Below, piece after piece: positions 30,601 to 42,700 of a stretch of 64,000 bases of DNA. The DNA is taken from the NCBI GenBank assembly GCA_900642245.1, contig CAAAJI010000036.1:139969-203968 (forward strand), in the 5' to 3' direction. The DNA comes from Fragilaria radians (Eukaryota > Bacillariophyta > Fragilariophyceae > Fragilariales > Fragilariaceae). Every line of letters begins with the position of its first letter. Position 1 is the first letter of the stretch. A program made the position numbers and the translations under genes. Under the pieces are notes generated by a model. That model made no database searches. It had not been told where the DNA came from and saw only the letters and a program-made list of their open reading frames with translations.

Positions 30601-31681
30601 TCTGTTACTTTGGTACAAATGGAAGCGGGCTTAAAATAGGAGAATCACTAGATGGGGATAATAATTAGGAAAACCGGATTATTTTTCCATCCAGAAAACT
30701 AGGTCAAAACGCATTCAGCCAATGGTGAATCTGATGAAATGTGGCAGTGGAAATTATAACACGGTAAATTCCAATGACAATATATGAAAACAGATTATTT
30801 CACACTATTTTTTTCGGTTATTCATCTTTTCTGATTTGAATACGTCACTGCAAATTTATCACTTTGAACGCACAATACTTCATTGGAAAGACTACAATCT
30901 TGCCCTAACCAATTGAAAAATTGTCGTACACCATTGTAATTAAAGATGTGATAAAAAGCTTGATGGAAGCATAACTTAGATTGATGTTTCTTTTATTTAC
31001 TTTCAAACATCTTGCAAGTACGTATGGTTTGCTCTATGCTGAGTTGCACAAAGTGAAATTATGATCTATTTTATCTTTTTTTAAAATTGATATCATTCGC
31101 GCCACATGACACCCTTGTGAAGTTCACTCTCATTCGCGCCACATCACAAGGGTGTGATGTACTAACAGTCTTGGACGTCTCCAACACTGGTACACAAATC
31201 CATCTCTTAGTCTAATCTATTAATGTCAGACTCAATATTGTTCAATTCATATACAGATATTAAATTAATGTATTTCTTTTTAGTCTATACTTTAAGGTAT
31301 GACATGGTTGCACTGGAAACTAACAAAAATGAAATTTCAGAGTCATCTCATGAATAAGAATAAAGTCAAAATATTTCACCAAAGCACGATAGGATGGAAA
31401 TACAAAATAACAAACCTTACAAGGCATTCTGACAATAAAGTAAAAAGGATTACCTTCTTGATATACTTCTAATTATGGTAAAAGTTCTGACACTACATTA
31501 ATGCTGAATTCAGATGGATAGAGGCATTGTGTTATAAATGCCTTTTGTTAAGAGATGACAGTGTAACAACTATATCATTGCAGTAACAACTATGTCATTG
31601 CAGTAACAACTATGTCATTGCAGTAACAACCATGTCATTGCATTCACCACTTAGAATTATACACCCTTAGGAAATATGTTG
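30601..31681. other. Intergenic between LRR copies
   Basis: About 1.1 kb with no gene. It holds a 12-bp inverted repeat (31109-31120 with 31144-31155), a segment shared with 28080-28197, and a four-copy 20-bp tandem repeat at 31563-31642 (separate entry). Confidence 0.6.
31563..31642. repeat. Four tandem copies of a 20-bp unit
   Basis: The unit CAGTAACAACTATGTCATTG occurs four times head to tail; the first copy begins GTGTAACAAC with TATATCATTG and the last has CATGTC. It lies just past the stop of the second LRR locus. Confidence 0.93.
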
Positions 31682-32793
31682 TTAAACCAATCTTAAAATC
31701 CAAGATTTTATCTGGAATGCCATCCCTAGAATACTCAGTAAGCATTGTAGATTGTGAAATGTAGTCTTGAAATTGTAATCCAAACTGTAGTTATGATCGT
31801 AATAATTGACCTTCAAGTGTATAAGCGTAGGATTGTATGTTAATGTTTTAGCAGTGTATGATGCTCCCTCTTGTTGAATATAATTTTCACTAAGATCCAA
31901 AGATGTCAACGTAGGATTCTCTTGCAACGCATCAGCAATTGTCACTGCTCCCTCATTAGGAATCCAACTATTTCTAAGATTCAAAGATGTCAAGGTTGTA
32001 TTACCTGTTAGAGCTTCAGAGATTGCCATTGCGCCCTTAACATGAATCCAATTATATCCAAGATTCAAAGATCTCAAGAAAGAATTGACTTTTATTGCAT
32101 ATGCAATTGCCATTGCTCCCACTTCCTTAATTGAAATATTGCAAAGATTCAAAGATAATATGGAAGAATTGGCTTTCATTGCATCTGCAATTGCAATCGC
32201 TCTCCCTTCTTGAATTAAATTAATACAAAGAGTCAAAGATGTCAAAGAAGAATTCATTTTCAATCCATCTGCAATGGCCATCGCTCCCGCTATATCGATG
32301 TCGTTTCTTTCAAGATTCAAAAATGTCAAGGTTGCATTGACTTTCAGCGCATCAGCGATTGCTCTTGCTCCCGTTATGGTTATGAAGATCCTTTCAAGGC
32401 TCAAAGATGTCAAGGTTGTATTGACTTTCAACACATCAGCGATTGCGATCATTCTCCCTTCTTGAATTGAATTACCGCCAAGATACAAAGAAGTCAAGAA
32501 AGAATTTAGTTTCAACGCATCTGCGATTGCAATCGCTCCCCCTTCTTGAATTAAGTTAATACCAAGATTCAAAGATGTCAAGGTTGTATTGACTTTCAAT
32601 GCATCTGCGATTGCAATCGCTCCCCCTTCTTAAATTGAAGTAGCACCAAGATTCAAAGATGACAAGGAAGAATTGAATCTCAACACATCAGCGATTGCGA
32701 CCACCCCCCTTCTTGAATTGAATTACGGCAAAGATTCAAGGATGTCAAGAAAGAATTGAGTTTCAACGCATCTGCGATTGCCATCACTCCCCT
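31682..32793 (-). pseudogene. Second LRR gene copy, truncated against the copia element
   Basis: Same LRR family and orientation as 28198-29642; a block near 32330-32360 gives ITGARAIADALKV and TFLNLERND as in the first gene. An open frame covers 31682-32599 (305 codons). Upstream a CAA to TAA-type nonsense change (about 32631-32633) and a missing G in a G run (near 32704-32709) interrupt it. The repeats then run directly into the LTR at 32794, with no LRR sequence on the far side of the element. The 5' end is therefore lost, and the copy is most likely dead. Confidence 0.82.
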
Positions 32794-32888
32794 TGTTAAA
32801 ACACTCTAGTTACTATTAATAAAGTAGTTTTGACGTAGAAAGAATTAATAAACTTAAAAATAGATAACTAGTGATCGATATCCTCACA
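32794..32888 (-). repeat. LTR, left (3') copy
   Basis: Runs from TGTTAAAACACTC to ATATCCTCACA. It directly abuts LRR coding sequence on its outer side. The following TTTCTAG is also shared with the right copy, so the true boundary could be 7 bp further. Confidence 0.85.
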
Positions 32889-33019
32889 TTTCTAGAGATA
32901 TTCAGATCAGTCGTGAATCGGAAAATTTCTTTCCTACAGTAACACTGGTAATGTTTCTACTGGCAGCCACGTATCAACTTTGACACCCTCCTTAAACTTT
33001 CCGCTTCACTTTTTCAAAC

Positions 33020-33843
33020 TAAATTCCCACAAAATACCGAAGAATGTTTCTTGAACAAATCAATGCTCAAGTTCTTAGTGAACAAGTAACTAGGATTGTT
33101 CTTGGACGATATCCATTTGATCTTCACTATGTTGTTCTTCTTCTCTTCACAAAGAAAAAGATAGCGAACATCAATATGGCAAGTCCAAATTCCTTAGCGC
33201 CCTTGTTATCCATCTGCAACACCATCGGCAATTTAACACTAATTTTGATTGATTCCAGTACCTTTTTCACATCCAGCATTTCTTGGTAAAAGTGCGTTGC
33301 AGCCACCAGCTCAGCTTCAGTCACCAAAAGCGTCACCGCCTCCTGCATCTTACTTTTGGCAGCTACAGGTGCTCCATTCAGAAATACAATATATCCTGTG
33401 ACACTTTTTCTGGTTTCAATGTCTTTTGAATAATCTGAATCAGATACCCCTACTATATTAACTTCATTTTCCTCATTTTCACTCCAATTTCCAGTCGGTT
33501 TCAATGTCCACCCAACATCTTTGAAACTCACACAGAAATGCATAACTCTTTTCACAGCTAATTGATGACTTAGTTGTGGTTTTGTGGCAAAGTTTGATAA
33601 TTCTCTAACCGAATTCCAAATTTCAGGTCTCGACCATCTTGTTAGATACAGTAATTTTCCCACACCTGCCTGATATCTCTTTTTCTCCTTTTCTGGAACT
33701 ATATCTTCATTATTCCCAGCATGTAGACATTGACATGCTGGAGCTGGTGTACTTACATGTTTCGAACCAGCACCAAATTCATCAACTAGACTCTTAACTA
33801 AAATAGGTTGCGTAAATTTCAGTGATTTTTCCTCTTCATTCAT
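33020..33843 (-). pseudogene. Copia RNase H domain (and end of RT)
   Basis: Frame 33127-33843 starts in the late reverse transcriptase (KSLVDEFG-like) and continues with KRVMHFC, SDSDYSKDIETRKSVTGYIVFL and AKSKMQEAV. The usual STEAEY is changed to VTEAELVAATH here. QMDNKGAKE follows, the catalytic DNxGA. A shift near the end moves the last part (WISSKNNPSYLFTKNL, the copia 'ADxFTK' end) to another frame reaching about 33020. Confidence 0.8.
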
Positions 33844-34026
33844 TTCAACTTTTCATCCAACGTATTCCTTAACAAAACCAACATCCTTGCATTCAAAATA
33901 TTCCATCATTTATTCTTTTCTCTAATTATATCCAAAATAGAGCCAAAGACAATACAATCATCAACCCATGACAAACAGATAATTTTTCGTCCACTTACAT
34001 TTTTATAATAACAACATGGATCACCG

Positions 34027-34866
34027 TCACTCCTTGTAAAACAATTCCGCCCAAAACGCTTGTGCTGCTTGCTTTAGGCCATAGATTGTTCGGTTCAACT
34101 TCAACACCTGTGATTCCTTGTAAAATTCTTCAAAACCTTGCGGGATCTCCAAAAATAACTCCTCTCCTTTATCAAATCTTCCATTTAAAAATGCTCCTTT
34201 AACATCTTTAACATACCCTTTCCATCCTGCTAACATTGCCAGTGTAAATATTACTCTAATTGTTGTGTCATTTGTCACCGGAGATGAAGTAGAAGAGCTG
34301 TCGTAATGTAATCCTTCCAATTGTTCAAATCCACGGGCAATAATCCTGGCTCTATAGCTTCCATTTGGCTTTTTCTTCATCGCCCAAATTGTAGTTAACA
34401 CTTTGTCGGTTGTCTTGAGTGTATTTTTGTCAACAGCAGTCCAAACTCCACTTTTAACCATCCTTTCATGCTCTTCCTTAACAGCTTTAATCCACTCCTT
34501 TCTATCCCTTGATTGCATTTCTTCATTATACTTCATAACATGTAGCTCCTCCGTCGACATTTTAAATGCATATTCATCCCTGGTCTCATCATTGTCTACT
34601 CCAATTTTAACAAATTCATCGTATTTTGCTGGCGGACAAACCGTTCTTCCGTATCTGGTTGTTGTTGTTTGTTCTCCACTTTCATCGGTGTTTTCGTCAT
34701 TCCTTCCAGCATTCTCATCAATTGGATTATCAAACAAATCACTTACCAAGTCTTCCACGCTCTCCTCACTATCATCATTGTTGTTCTGATCATTATCTGA
34801 ATCAACACTTTTTTCTTCCAAGCTTTCAGAAATTCTACTGATTCCTTCAGTATAGTTTATACGCAT
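34027..34866 (-). pseudogene. Copia reverse transcriptase, N-terminal half
   Basis: An acidic leader is followed by the copia RT entry: SRDRKEWIKAVKEE, GVWTAVDK, AMKKKPNGSYRARIIARGFEQ, then SPVTNDTTIRVIF, VKDVKGAFLNGRF (first catalytic Asp), EELFLEIPQGFEEF and LNRTIYGLKQAAQAFW. The frame stops there. The next part, with WVDD in place of YVDD, appears between 33844 and 34026 in other frames. Confidence 0.85.
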
Positions 34867-34875
34867 ATTATTGTT

Positions 34876-35819
34876 TCAATCAAAAAACATTTTATTTAGC
34901 CACCTAATGTCCCTGGTAATATGTACCCTCCTTGACCTAGGATCCCACATCCAGTAAGTATCTCCAGCATGTGTTGTAGAGTACCCTACAAACATACATG
35001 TGTATCCACGGTCATCAAGTTTAGTATGACTCCTGGACTTCAACTTGACTGTTCCTGCTTCTCCCCAGGTTCTTAAGTGCATTAAATACTTAGGAATTTG
35101 ACCATCCCAATGGGCGTATTGGGTATCAATTTTGTCGTCTATTTTAATTATGGACATACTGTCAAGAAGAGTTGCTGTCTTAAACGCTTCCCTCCATAGC
35201 ATAAATCTAAATTCTCTCAGAACATTTGCGGCATTCAGCATAGCCCTTCCACAACTAGCTATAGTATGAAATGCTACTTCAGCCAAACTGTTACGTTGCG
35301 GAGTATCACGTCCAGTGTACTCAAATTTTATACCAATTTTCCAATCAGAACTGTTCATGCAATTCTCTAGGGCCTTATTTTCTCCGCCATCATCGTATTG
35401 GATAATTCTTATGTCTTTTCCCAAATTTTTTATATTCTGTACCAGCTGAGATGTAGGTTCTACCATCCTATTTTTAAGTGCAAAAAAATCCGAAAATTTT
35501 ATTTGTGTCTGTTCATCAACAATTACTCTCCAGTATGGTTTCGACGTAGGATCATCGTAGTTGTCGCTTTTTACAGAGCTTATATTGAGGTGAATTTGTC
35601 CATTTTGCATGGAATCAGACCTTTTTGACGTCTTGACAATGATGTTCTTTTGCCCAGCTTTCCCTCTGCACATGCTTTGCACACCTTGTTTGATCCGGTA
35701 ACCAACCACCCCAACTGCTTTGCAATTTGTTTTGTCTTTTGAAAAGACATGTGGCCTAACTTTCCGTGAGCTTCATTGAGGTCATTTTGACAGGTCCAGT
35801 ATCTTGAATTCCGCCTCAA
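34876..35819 (-). pseudogene. Copia pre-integrase zinc finger and integrase
   Basis: Frame 35580-35819 carries the GAG-pre-integrase finger (HGKLGHMSF, CKACAEGKLGK). Frame 34876-35709 carries the integrase core: a strand with VDEQTQIKF in place of the first Asp region, then IQYDDGGEN and TPQRNSLAEVAF, matching the second Asp and the Glu helix (usually 'QQNGVAER'). It ends with the domain that precedes RT (FVGYS, RRVHITRDIRW). The two frames overlap but are not in register. Confidence 0.82.
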
Positions 35820-36259
35820 AATTCATCATCCCTTGCAATTTGAACGCCATATAACACTCCATTTTTAGCTGGGATCCTTTGATCAAACCTTATTTCCAGA
35901 TCACCCTTGCAGATTGCTATATATTCATCACTACCGGTAAGTTTCCATCCCTTTTTTAGCATCTGACTGAGGCTAAACAGGTTGAATCGCCCATTTTTGA
36001 GGATTGCTACGTCCTGAATTCTTACCCTTTTAACTTCATTCTTTACAAAGATTGTTCCAATCACATCAGCTGTCTCTGTTATTTGTTCTTTGGTGCCATT
36101 TCCCATTGTTAGGGTTCCTTTATCTTTGACTCTTTTAATGTTTTCCAGTCCATTTTGATGTGGTGTCATGTGATTTGTCACTGCAGAGTCTGCTATCCAC
36201 AATTCCTGATCGTTGATCATATCACTGCTGTCAAGAGTTCCAAGTAAGTACTCTTCCAA
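35816..36259 (-). pseudogene. Copia protease region with altered active site
   Basis: The frame contains LWIADSAVTNHMT, where the copia aspartic protease normally has DSGA-x-x-H(M/I). The Gly after D-S is Ala here, which should harm catalysis. It continues with LTMGNG, VIGTIFV and FNLFSLSQMLKKGW, typical of the protease and the segment before the integrase finger. Confidence 0.8.
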
Positions 36260-36369
36260 TTTTTTAATGTTGTCGATTCCTACTGCAGCCTTCTCACAAC
36301 TATCTTCCTTGCTTGATTTAATAACAAATCCCGGAGGTCTTTTATCTTTGTTTGATTCCTTGAATCAGC

Positions 36370-37206
36370 AATCCTTGGCTAAATGCCCCTTTTCATTAAA
36401 ATTCAAACACTTTTTTGAGGTACGTTTCTTGCCAGCACTGTCACTGTCACAATTAGGGCATTTATTTGCCATGTGACCTCTCTTTCCAAAGTTATAACAT
36501 ACGCCTTTACAGCTGTAAGTAAAACTTCTCCTTCCTCTTTTTTTCTTGTCAATCTACTTCGGTTTAACTGACAATAATGTTGAGTCATCACCACTTCTAG
36601 ATCATGAAGAGTGAGCTGATTACCCTTGATACTTTGTTCAGCTGTTAAAACAGCTTGATATTCTTGAATTGCAACACTCAACACCACTGCAATGAGGTCC
36701 GATTCTTCAATGTCACCAATTCCATCGTACTGATGTTCTATAGCTGCAAGAGTCTCAAAAAGTGTAGCTGGATTGCTTCCTTTTTTCATGCTAACTTGAT
36801 TTAGCTTCTGTCTCATTTCAACCTTTGAAATGATGTCATTCAGCTTGAATTTTCTGCTCAACTCCTGGGCCACAAGGTAAGCCAATCCTTCAGGCCAATC
36901 TTTGGTATTTGCCTTGCTAACCAATCTCATAATTCCTTCTCTTGTAAACGCCATTGTGAAGCTTGCCATTGCCAGATCATTCATTTTTTTAGCTTGAAAT
37001 TGTTTCTTACCAGTTTTGGTTGAAAGATCAATTTCATCAAACCAGCTTGTCGGCATATCTGGATTGGGTTTCTCTCTAATTGCATCGGAAAAACCATTTA
37101 TATTTGCGTACACCTTGAACTTGGTCCACCACATGGTATACTTGCCTCAGCTTCCGTCAAAAGTTGGGATGCTCCCTTGATTGATTCTGACAAGTTCATT
37201 TTCCAT
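36370..37206 (-). pseudogene. Copia Gag with zinc knuckle, broken
   Basis: Gag appears to start at the Met at about 37206. A TGA at 37147-37149 interrupts it before MWWTKFKVYANINGFSD. Frame 36403-37134 covers the body (LSRKFKLNDIISKVEMRQKL, NPATLFETLAAIEHQYDGIG). Near its end the CCHC knuckles (CYNFGKRGHMANKC and CLNFNEKGHLAKDC) lie in another frame, so a shift separates them from the body. Confidence 0.82.
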
Positions 37207-37259
37207 TTTAAAATAGCTTCTAACCAGTAACTAGGTATTTGCGAGATTACTTCAAAGTA

Positions 37260-37362
37260 TGCTAAAACACTCTAGTTACTATTAATAAAGTAGTTTTGAC
37301 GTAGAAATAATTAATAAACTTAAAAATAGATAACTAGTCTAATCTCGATCAATATCCTCACA
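37260..37362 (-). repeat. LTR, right (5') copy
   Basis: Runs from TGCTAAAACACTC to ATATCCTCACA, partner of 32794-32888. The outer flank (TTTCTAGGTTGATTG) is not LRR sequence. Confidence 0.85.
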
Positions 37363-38464
37363 TTTCTAGGTTGATTGCTGCTTTATTGATCCTTCTTTTT
37401 TGACTGTCACAAGAAAAAGGGTAGGAGTAGAGTCATTCATTGAACAAACAAAATTGCAAGAGTATTTGGAGCCGGTTAGATTGGTTCAATACAACCTATA
37501 CCTTAGTTATTGTTTTGATCTAAAGATGCGCTAGTATCACAACGCACGAGTTTTAGATGGAAGCAAATACCTTGACAAAAGATATAGAAGAACAGTTACC
37601 TTAGTGCACGGAACAAGGATTCTTTCTTTCCAAGCGATGCAGACCAGGCATTGACTTATATATTAAAACAATTCTAATCAAGAAAATTGTGTAAAGCTTC
37701 TTAGAATGTTGATGTAATGAACAAGTAAAGACAAATTAAATCTGAGAGCTGATGGATTTAAGACCCTAACGTAGGATATGGATGCAGTACTTGTAGTTCC
37801 TAAAGGCATTACGATTTCACAAAGGAGTGACAACATGAATGAGAGTTGCAGCAAAAGCATTCATATGTTAAAAACAAAAAAAAATATAAAAGGATCTCTA
37901 TTGCAGCAGAAAACGTGGGAATGGATTACATCATTGGATGAGCATTATGAAGTAAACAATGTTTAGAAGCTTCAAGATTTGGTGTCATGAAGAAAGTCGT
38001 TTTCCAAGATTACCAAAGCGAAAAGGGGGAAGTAATCATTATCATCATGTCAATATCAAAAGTCAAATTCTTTATGATTTTTCAGGGAATATTAGAATTG
38101 GGGTGCCATTGTCAAGATCCAGATAATGGGAACTATTATTTAGATAATACCGAAAATTTTGAGAAATATCACTTTAATTTATTTGCCTATGGAATATATT
38201 TTAGGTTATCACATGAAACTTTGACATAAGCGAAGCAAAAATTATGGGATGACGTCAGCAAATAGATGTGCAATCAAATCCTCCTAATATTTACTTGTTT
38301 AAGGAATGTTGAACATCTCTGGTCTATGCGCATAAAGGCATTATATTGCTTGTGAATGTAATTGATGCGTAACGCTTGTTGTTAAGGATTTCAATCAACG
38401 ATCGAATTATTTTCGCCGTAAATTCACATTGGAGGATAAGAAAAGTTCCACAACTTTAAAACTT
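37363..38464. other. Intergenic, no supported gene
   Basis: Outer flank of the copia element. Several short plus-strand frames (37538-38230) have moderately protein-like composition but no recognised domain and frequent stops; they might be a worn transposon remnant. Nothing firm can be claimed. Confidence 0.4.
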
Positions 38465-39758
38465 TTACTGACTTTGGGAAACGCAATCGATCCGACCTTC
38501 ACAATACCATAAACCATCGACACAGCTACATGAGTCTCGGTTCTGACATGTGCTGCCTTCAAATTGACTGTTATAGGAGAATTGACATGGTTGAAGGACC
38601 TCACAAGTGGAAATGTTGCTCACCATCGGTGATATCGTAGGACAGTCAAATTTGTTGGCATTAGATTCAGGAATAAGTGAACAAATTTCATCACTCAAGC
38701 AATCCCATTGTCCGAAATTGCATATACAGGAATCCAATATTCTGCAAGTTGTGGTGTTTGAGACGTCTGAATTAATGGTATAATCGCATTGCTGTCCAGG
38801 CACAAGGCATGCTAACGAGCTTTTGGCAGTTAGCGGCGATACAGCTGGACATGCAGCATCCTTGTTAAACACGACTCTTTGAACAATTCCATTGGGGTCG
38901 GTAATCACGAGATAACGATCAAAATCGTCATCCTTTGGCATGACATCGAATTCATTCAGACATATGACTTTCATCCCTGGATATTCACTGTAAATCATAG
39001 TTCTTACTTCAACGCATGATTTTCCTTGAACCCCAGTCCATACTTTAAAAAGACAAGTTGGAAAGATACAAGATGCTGCTAAGAGAGAACTCCATTGACC
39101 ACTCGATTCACAAGCAGATTTATAACTTGGAAAACATGAACCGCAGCTATACGGGGAAATATATTGATGTTAGATTAAACTTTAAATAGCCAAACGTATC
39201 AATTTCGAAGAACTTCAATAAGAATGCGTACCATTTATCTGTCCCAAAGGCACATGTTTTGCCAAAACGGTCCGGTGTACAACTGGAAGGTGACAATACG
39301 GATCCTTCATCTAATGGACCTAACGTAGGACACAAGGCATCATTTATCGTGTGATTGGTCAGACCATCTTTACCACATCCTGTAGAAGAAGGTAGATCCG
39401 TAGGACATGGTTCTGATTGACATCGCCATATTTGGTTGGTGTCGGAACTTCCACTACAGACACATTTAGTTACTGGGTGTGCCCCATAGTTATCGCAGTC
39501 TTGCGTCCCAAAGTAGCATGTCTTGGACTGAAAGCATGCGGTACCATTAATTGGAGCCTTTTGACGCTTGGTACATCGCTCCAATTTTGCATCCGTGTTT
39601 AAAAGGGTAGAAAATATTCTTGGCCACCATAAGGGCTCAATGTATGACGAAGATAAAGCAAGATCAGCTTGAAGATGACGAGATTCATTTTCATCTATGA
39701 TACTAGCAGATATGCTGTTAAGTAGAGACAAGATGACAATAAGAACGATTGCTAACAT
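38465..39758 (-). CDS. Secreted Cys-rich protein with potato-inhibitor-I-like core, two exons
   Basis: Exon 1 (39232-39758) and exon 2 (38465-39146) join in phase 2 over an 85-nt intron (TG|GTACGC ... GTATAG|C), giving 402 aa. Residues 1-19 are a signal peptide (MLAIVLIVILSLLNSISAS). A Cys-rich unit lies in exon 1 (CYFGTQDC ... KCVCSG ... WRCQSEPC). Two similar ones end the protein (CDYTIN ... CICNFGQWDC and CQFSYN ... CSCVDGLWYC). Between them, about residues 212-270, lies WTGVQGKSCVEVRTMIYSEYP, MKVICLNEFDV and DRYLVITDPNGIVQRV. This follows the potato inhibitor I/eglin layout (W/F-x-x-x-x-GK, helix, hydrophobic strand, loop, R-x-x-V, NG-V-V), a fold that blocks serine proteases. The reactive loop is one residue longer than eglin's, so inhibition is unproven. 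Confidence 0.72.
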
Positions 39759-42700
39759 TGCAGCAGTTCAAGAATCTCCTTTGTTTTTGTTATTGAAATA
39801 TCAATGTTTTTTCTGTCGTTTTCCAGGAGTCATTCATCTATCCCATTACAGAGTTGCATTTATCCGACTATTGTCACGAGCATCGCAATCAATAATTAAA
39901 GTTGGACGTGCTCGGGAATACAGGGGGCTTTATTTACTTTAAGACGTTGGAAATTCCAGTGCTTTTCTATGAAAATTTAATACTCGAATCCTCCCCGATA
40001 AGTTTGCATATTCGATCCATTCAAATTCAAGTTGTCCGAATGTCCGACTCTCCAGTCCAAAATGGCATTTGATTTTGTTTTGAACAAGTATTTGAAATAG
40101 GTGTTTGATACTTCCTCACTAAGCTTGGGATTGTAACGAGCACTCTTTAGAAGATATAACCTTGCTTTGTCTTATTTGGTTCATCGTCATCGATTGCCTA
40201 CCATAACTTGATCGTACAACTTCCCTTGTGACTAATTTGTAGGCTTCAAAACAACACTATATCTTTATATCAATTTGAAAAAATGGTAACATGAACCATG
40301 GACTATAATGAATAGTGCTGGGAATCAGCACTTTTTACATGCAATGAATAAGTTGAGTGATTCCTGTTCACGCTTGTATCTCTAATGCACGCCTAGTATC
40401 ATAATTAAACATGTCAAAATTATGGAGGAGTTTTGTTCAGTCTGTTGCAATTGGCGATCTCTTGATCACGTGCTTTACATGTTATGTTTGTAAGCCCTGA
40501 AGATTGAACTTTACATTACTCATTTGGGTGAAACACATTAGGAGCTTACTAAAGACTAAATCATAAGATCATGAGTTTTACGGTAGATTATTCGCTTCAT
40601 TCCTGTGTTGGAATCAACCCCTTGTACCTTGGGAATTCAGCTCCTCTGGATTGCGATTCAGGTACTTGGATTTGTGTATAACATGTCATTCTTCATTATA
40701 CACGTGTCCACCTCCAAACGGTTTTGAAGCATGCTTCTATCCTTCAATATTTCGCTGCAATAGGATAGGTCTGGAAAAAGAAAATGTATTGTACCACATT
40801 GAATTCACTTCCTACAATGAAACAAAATTCCTAAGTCCTTGCTATTGGTATCCAATCTCATATCAACAAACACGGTTAGAATGCATGCGAAGAGGCAGTA
40901 TAATTAATTGTGCTAAGCAAAACATCTAAATAGAGAATGAAAAGCTTACAAATCGTTTTACGAAGGTATTTTTCTCTTGTTGAAGTCCCTTAAAAAGCAT
41001 AGATGTAAAGAACGGAGGAAGTGGGATATTTGCAAAACTGTAGCCACTAAACTCCATTTTAAATCAGAAAAAAACGAAAAATAGGTTTACATCAATTCAT
41101 ATACAGTGACATAAGTCAATTACCTTAAGATCGTTCATTTGCTGTCACGCCAACAATGAAAAGCCTGTTTACGAAATGTCAAAGCACCCTATGAAGATTA
41201 ATCTGGTAAATTTTTATAAGACTGACAGTTTCATCTTGTAGTTGACTCCAAGCATGGACTAGATTCTCTCCTCAAACCGTAGAGACATCATTCACTCTAT
41301 TGATCGCGGTTTTGTGCTGCTGAAACAGCCATTTTTTGCTGACATTTCCCTTGGTAGGTAATTAGAATAGTAGGATAATTACATCAAGTTCCTTTCAAGA
41401 TGAAAGGAGTTTTTCGTAGAGTAGTCAACCACAATGATTCACTACCTCATTGCAGGTGACACTAATACTTTGGAATGTCTAACTGTACAGGACTCAGTAA
41501 CAGGGAATAGCGTGGCAATGTGCAGAAGATGTATTTCAGCAAGGTATCGACTGAATTCTCATTTTTCAAGCATGAGTGCCATTTTTCAAGTGTTTCTATT
41601 ATTTCCTCAATTACTCTGCCGTTTAATCTATAGTTAGCCTTCAAAGCAAAAATAAATAAATATATTACGTGGATTTTGTTAGGGGGATTCATTTCATGTG
41701 CACTTCTGCTTTTCGGCACAAACTTGGGGTGTTCTTTCAACAATAAAGATGTTCTTTGTGCCGAAAATGGAGCCATTGGCATGGTTCCTAGCAAGACTTT
41801 GGAAAACAAAAGGCAGTAGACAATAATTAGTAAAGACGAAAAGAATAATCAGGAAAAGAAAGGAGTCTTATTACACTAATCTATAGTTGAACTTTACTTT
41901 TTAGCGTTATAGATGACATCGTATCAATCACTAGGTTGACCCACTATGCAGTCAACCTTAGCTAATGGCAGTATATATGGTACATACTCCCGAAGTGGTA
42001 ACCTTCGGTAAATCACATTATTTGACGGACTAATTTGAATACGGTCATGTACGGTATCCGCAAAGGTTACCGTTACTTTCGAGTGGCCCATTGCTTGGTA
42101 CCCCAGTGTTACATCTATACGAGTATTTCGAGTATTTTTACACTATTTTCGCCCTTCATTTAGTGACAATCCCTGTCCTCCAATCGTGTTTACAAGAGGG
42201 GTAAAGTTTACTATGTAACTGTAAAATGCTATGGGTATGTTAGGTTGCATCGAAACTGCACAAAATTGCATATCACTATCGTTAAAACGTGGAGACGCAG
42301 TATGTTAAAATTAGGGTAGTTCTCTTGAGCAACTTTTATTACGTCTTCAAATTTCCATTGCTTTCATTTTGCTCATTTAAGTTTAATTGTACTTTCAAGG
42401 TTGCTTTGAATAAATCTCATAGAGTTTTCAGAATAGTTCTTCTTGGCGCTGCTCCTATGAGGTTTCCACCATCAGGAAGATTGCAAGAATTCCTAGAATA
42501 TTGAAAACAGTAATTATAGGTGTAAGTCATCCACCCACAAGTATCTTTCTGCTGAATATTGTGGCTATAAGTGTCAGTTGAAATTTACTGATGTCGGACA
42601 ATAAAATGTTAACCCATGGCTTGCATAATTATTTGCTTTGATTCCAAGACATGTAAAACGGGTAAGGTATCCAAATTAAATATGTCGTCCATGCTACTTT

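Larger units (their letters stand above)
32794..37362 (-). mobile_element. Degenerate Ty1/copia LTR retrotransposon
   Basis: Direct LTRs of about 95 bp (32794-32888) and 103 bp (37260-37362), both TG...CA, share almost all bases. They differ by a few substitutions and one 8-bp indel (CTAATCTC-like in the right copy). Between them on the minus strand the copia order Gag, protease, integrase, reverse transcriptase, RNase H is preserved, but split into at least six frames by stops and shifts. No matching 5-bp target duplication is visible outside the LTRs. A TGGTTAGAAGC word at about 37216-37226 resembles a copia primer-binding site but lies about 30 nt inside the LTR. The element appears inactive. 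Confidence 0.9.

Noticed and set aside
40651..41809. 92-codon (+) and 115-codon (-) open frames
   Set aside because: No domain, no conserved features and no gene structure around them; only the inverted repeat there is worth noting.
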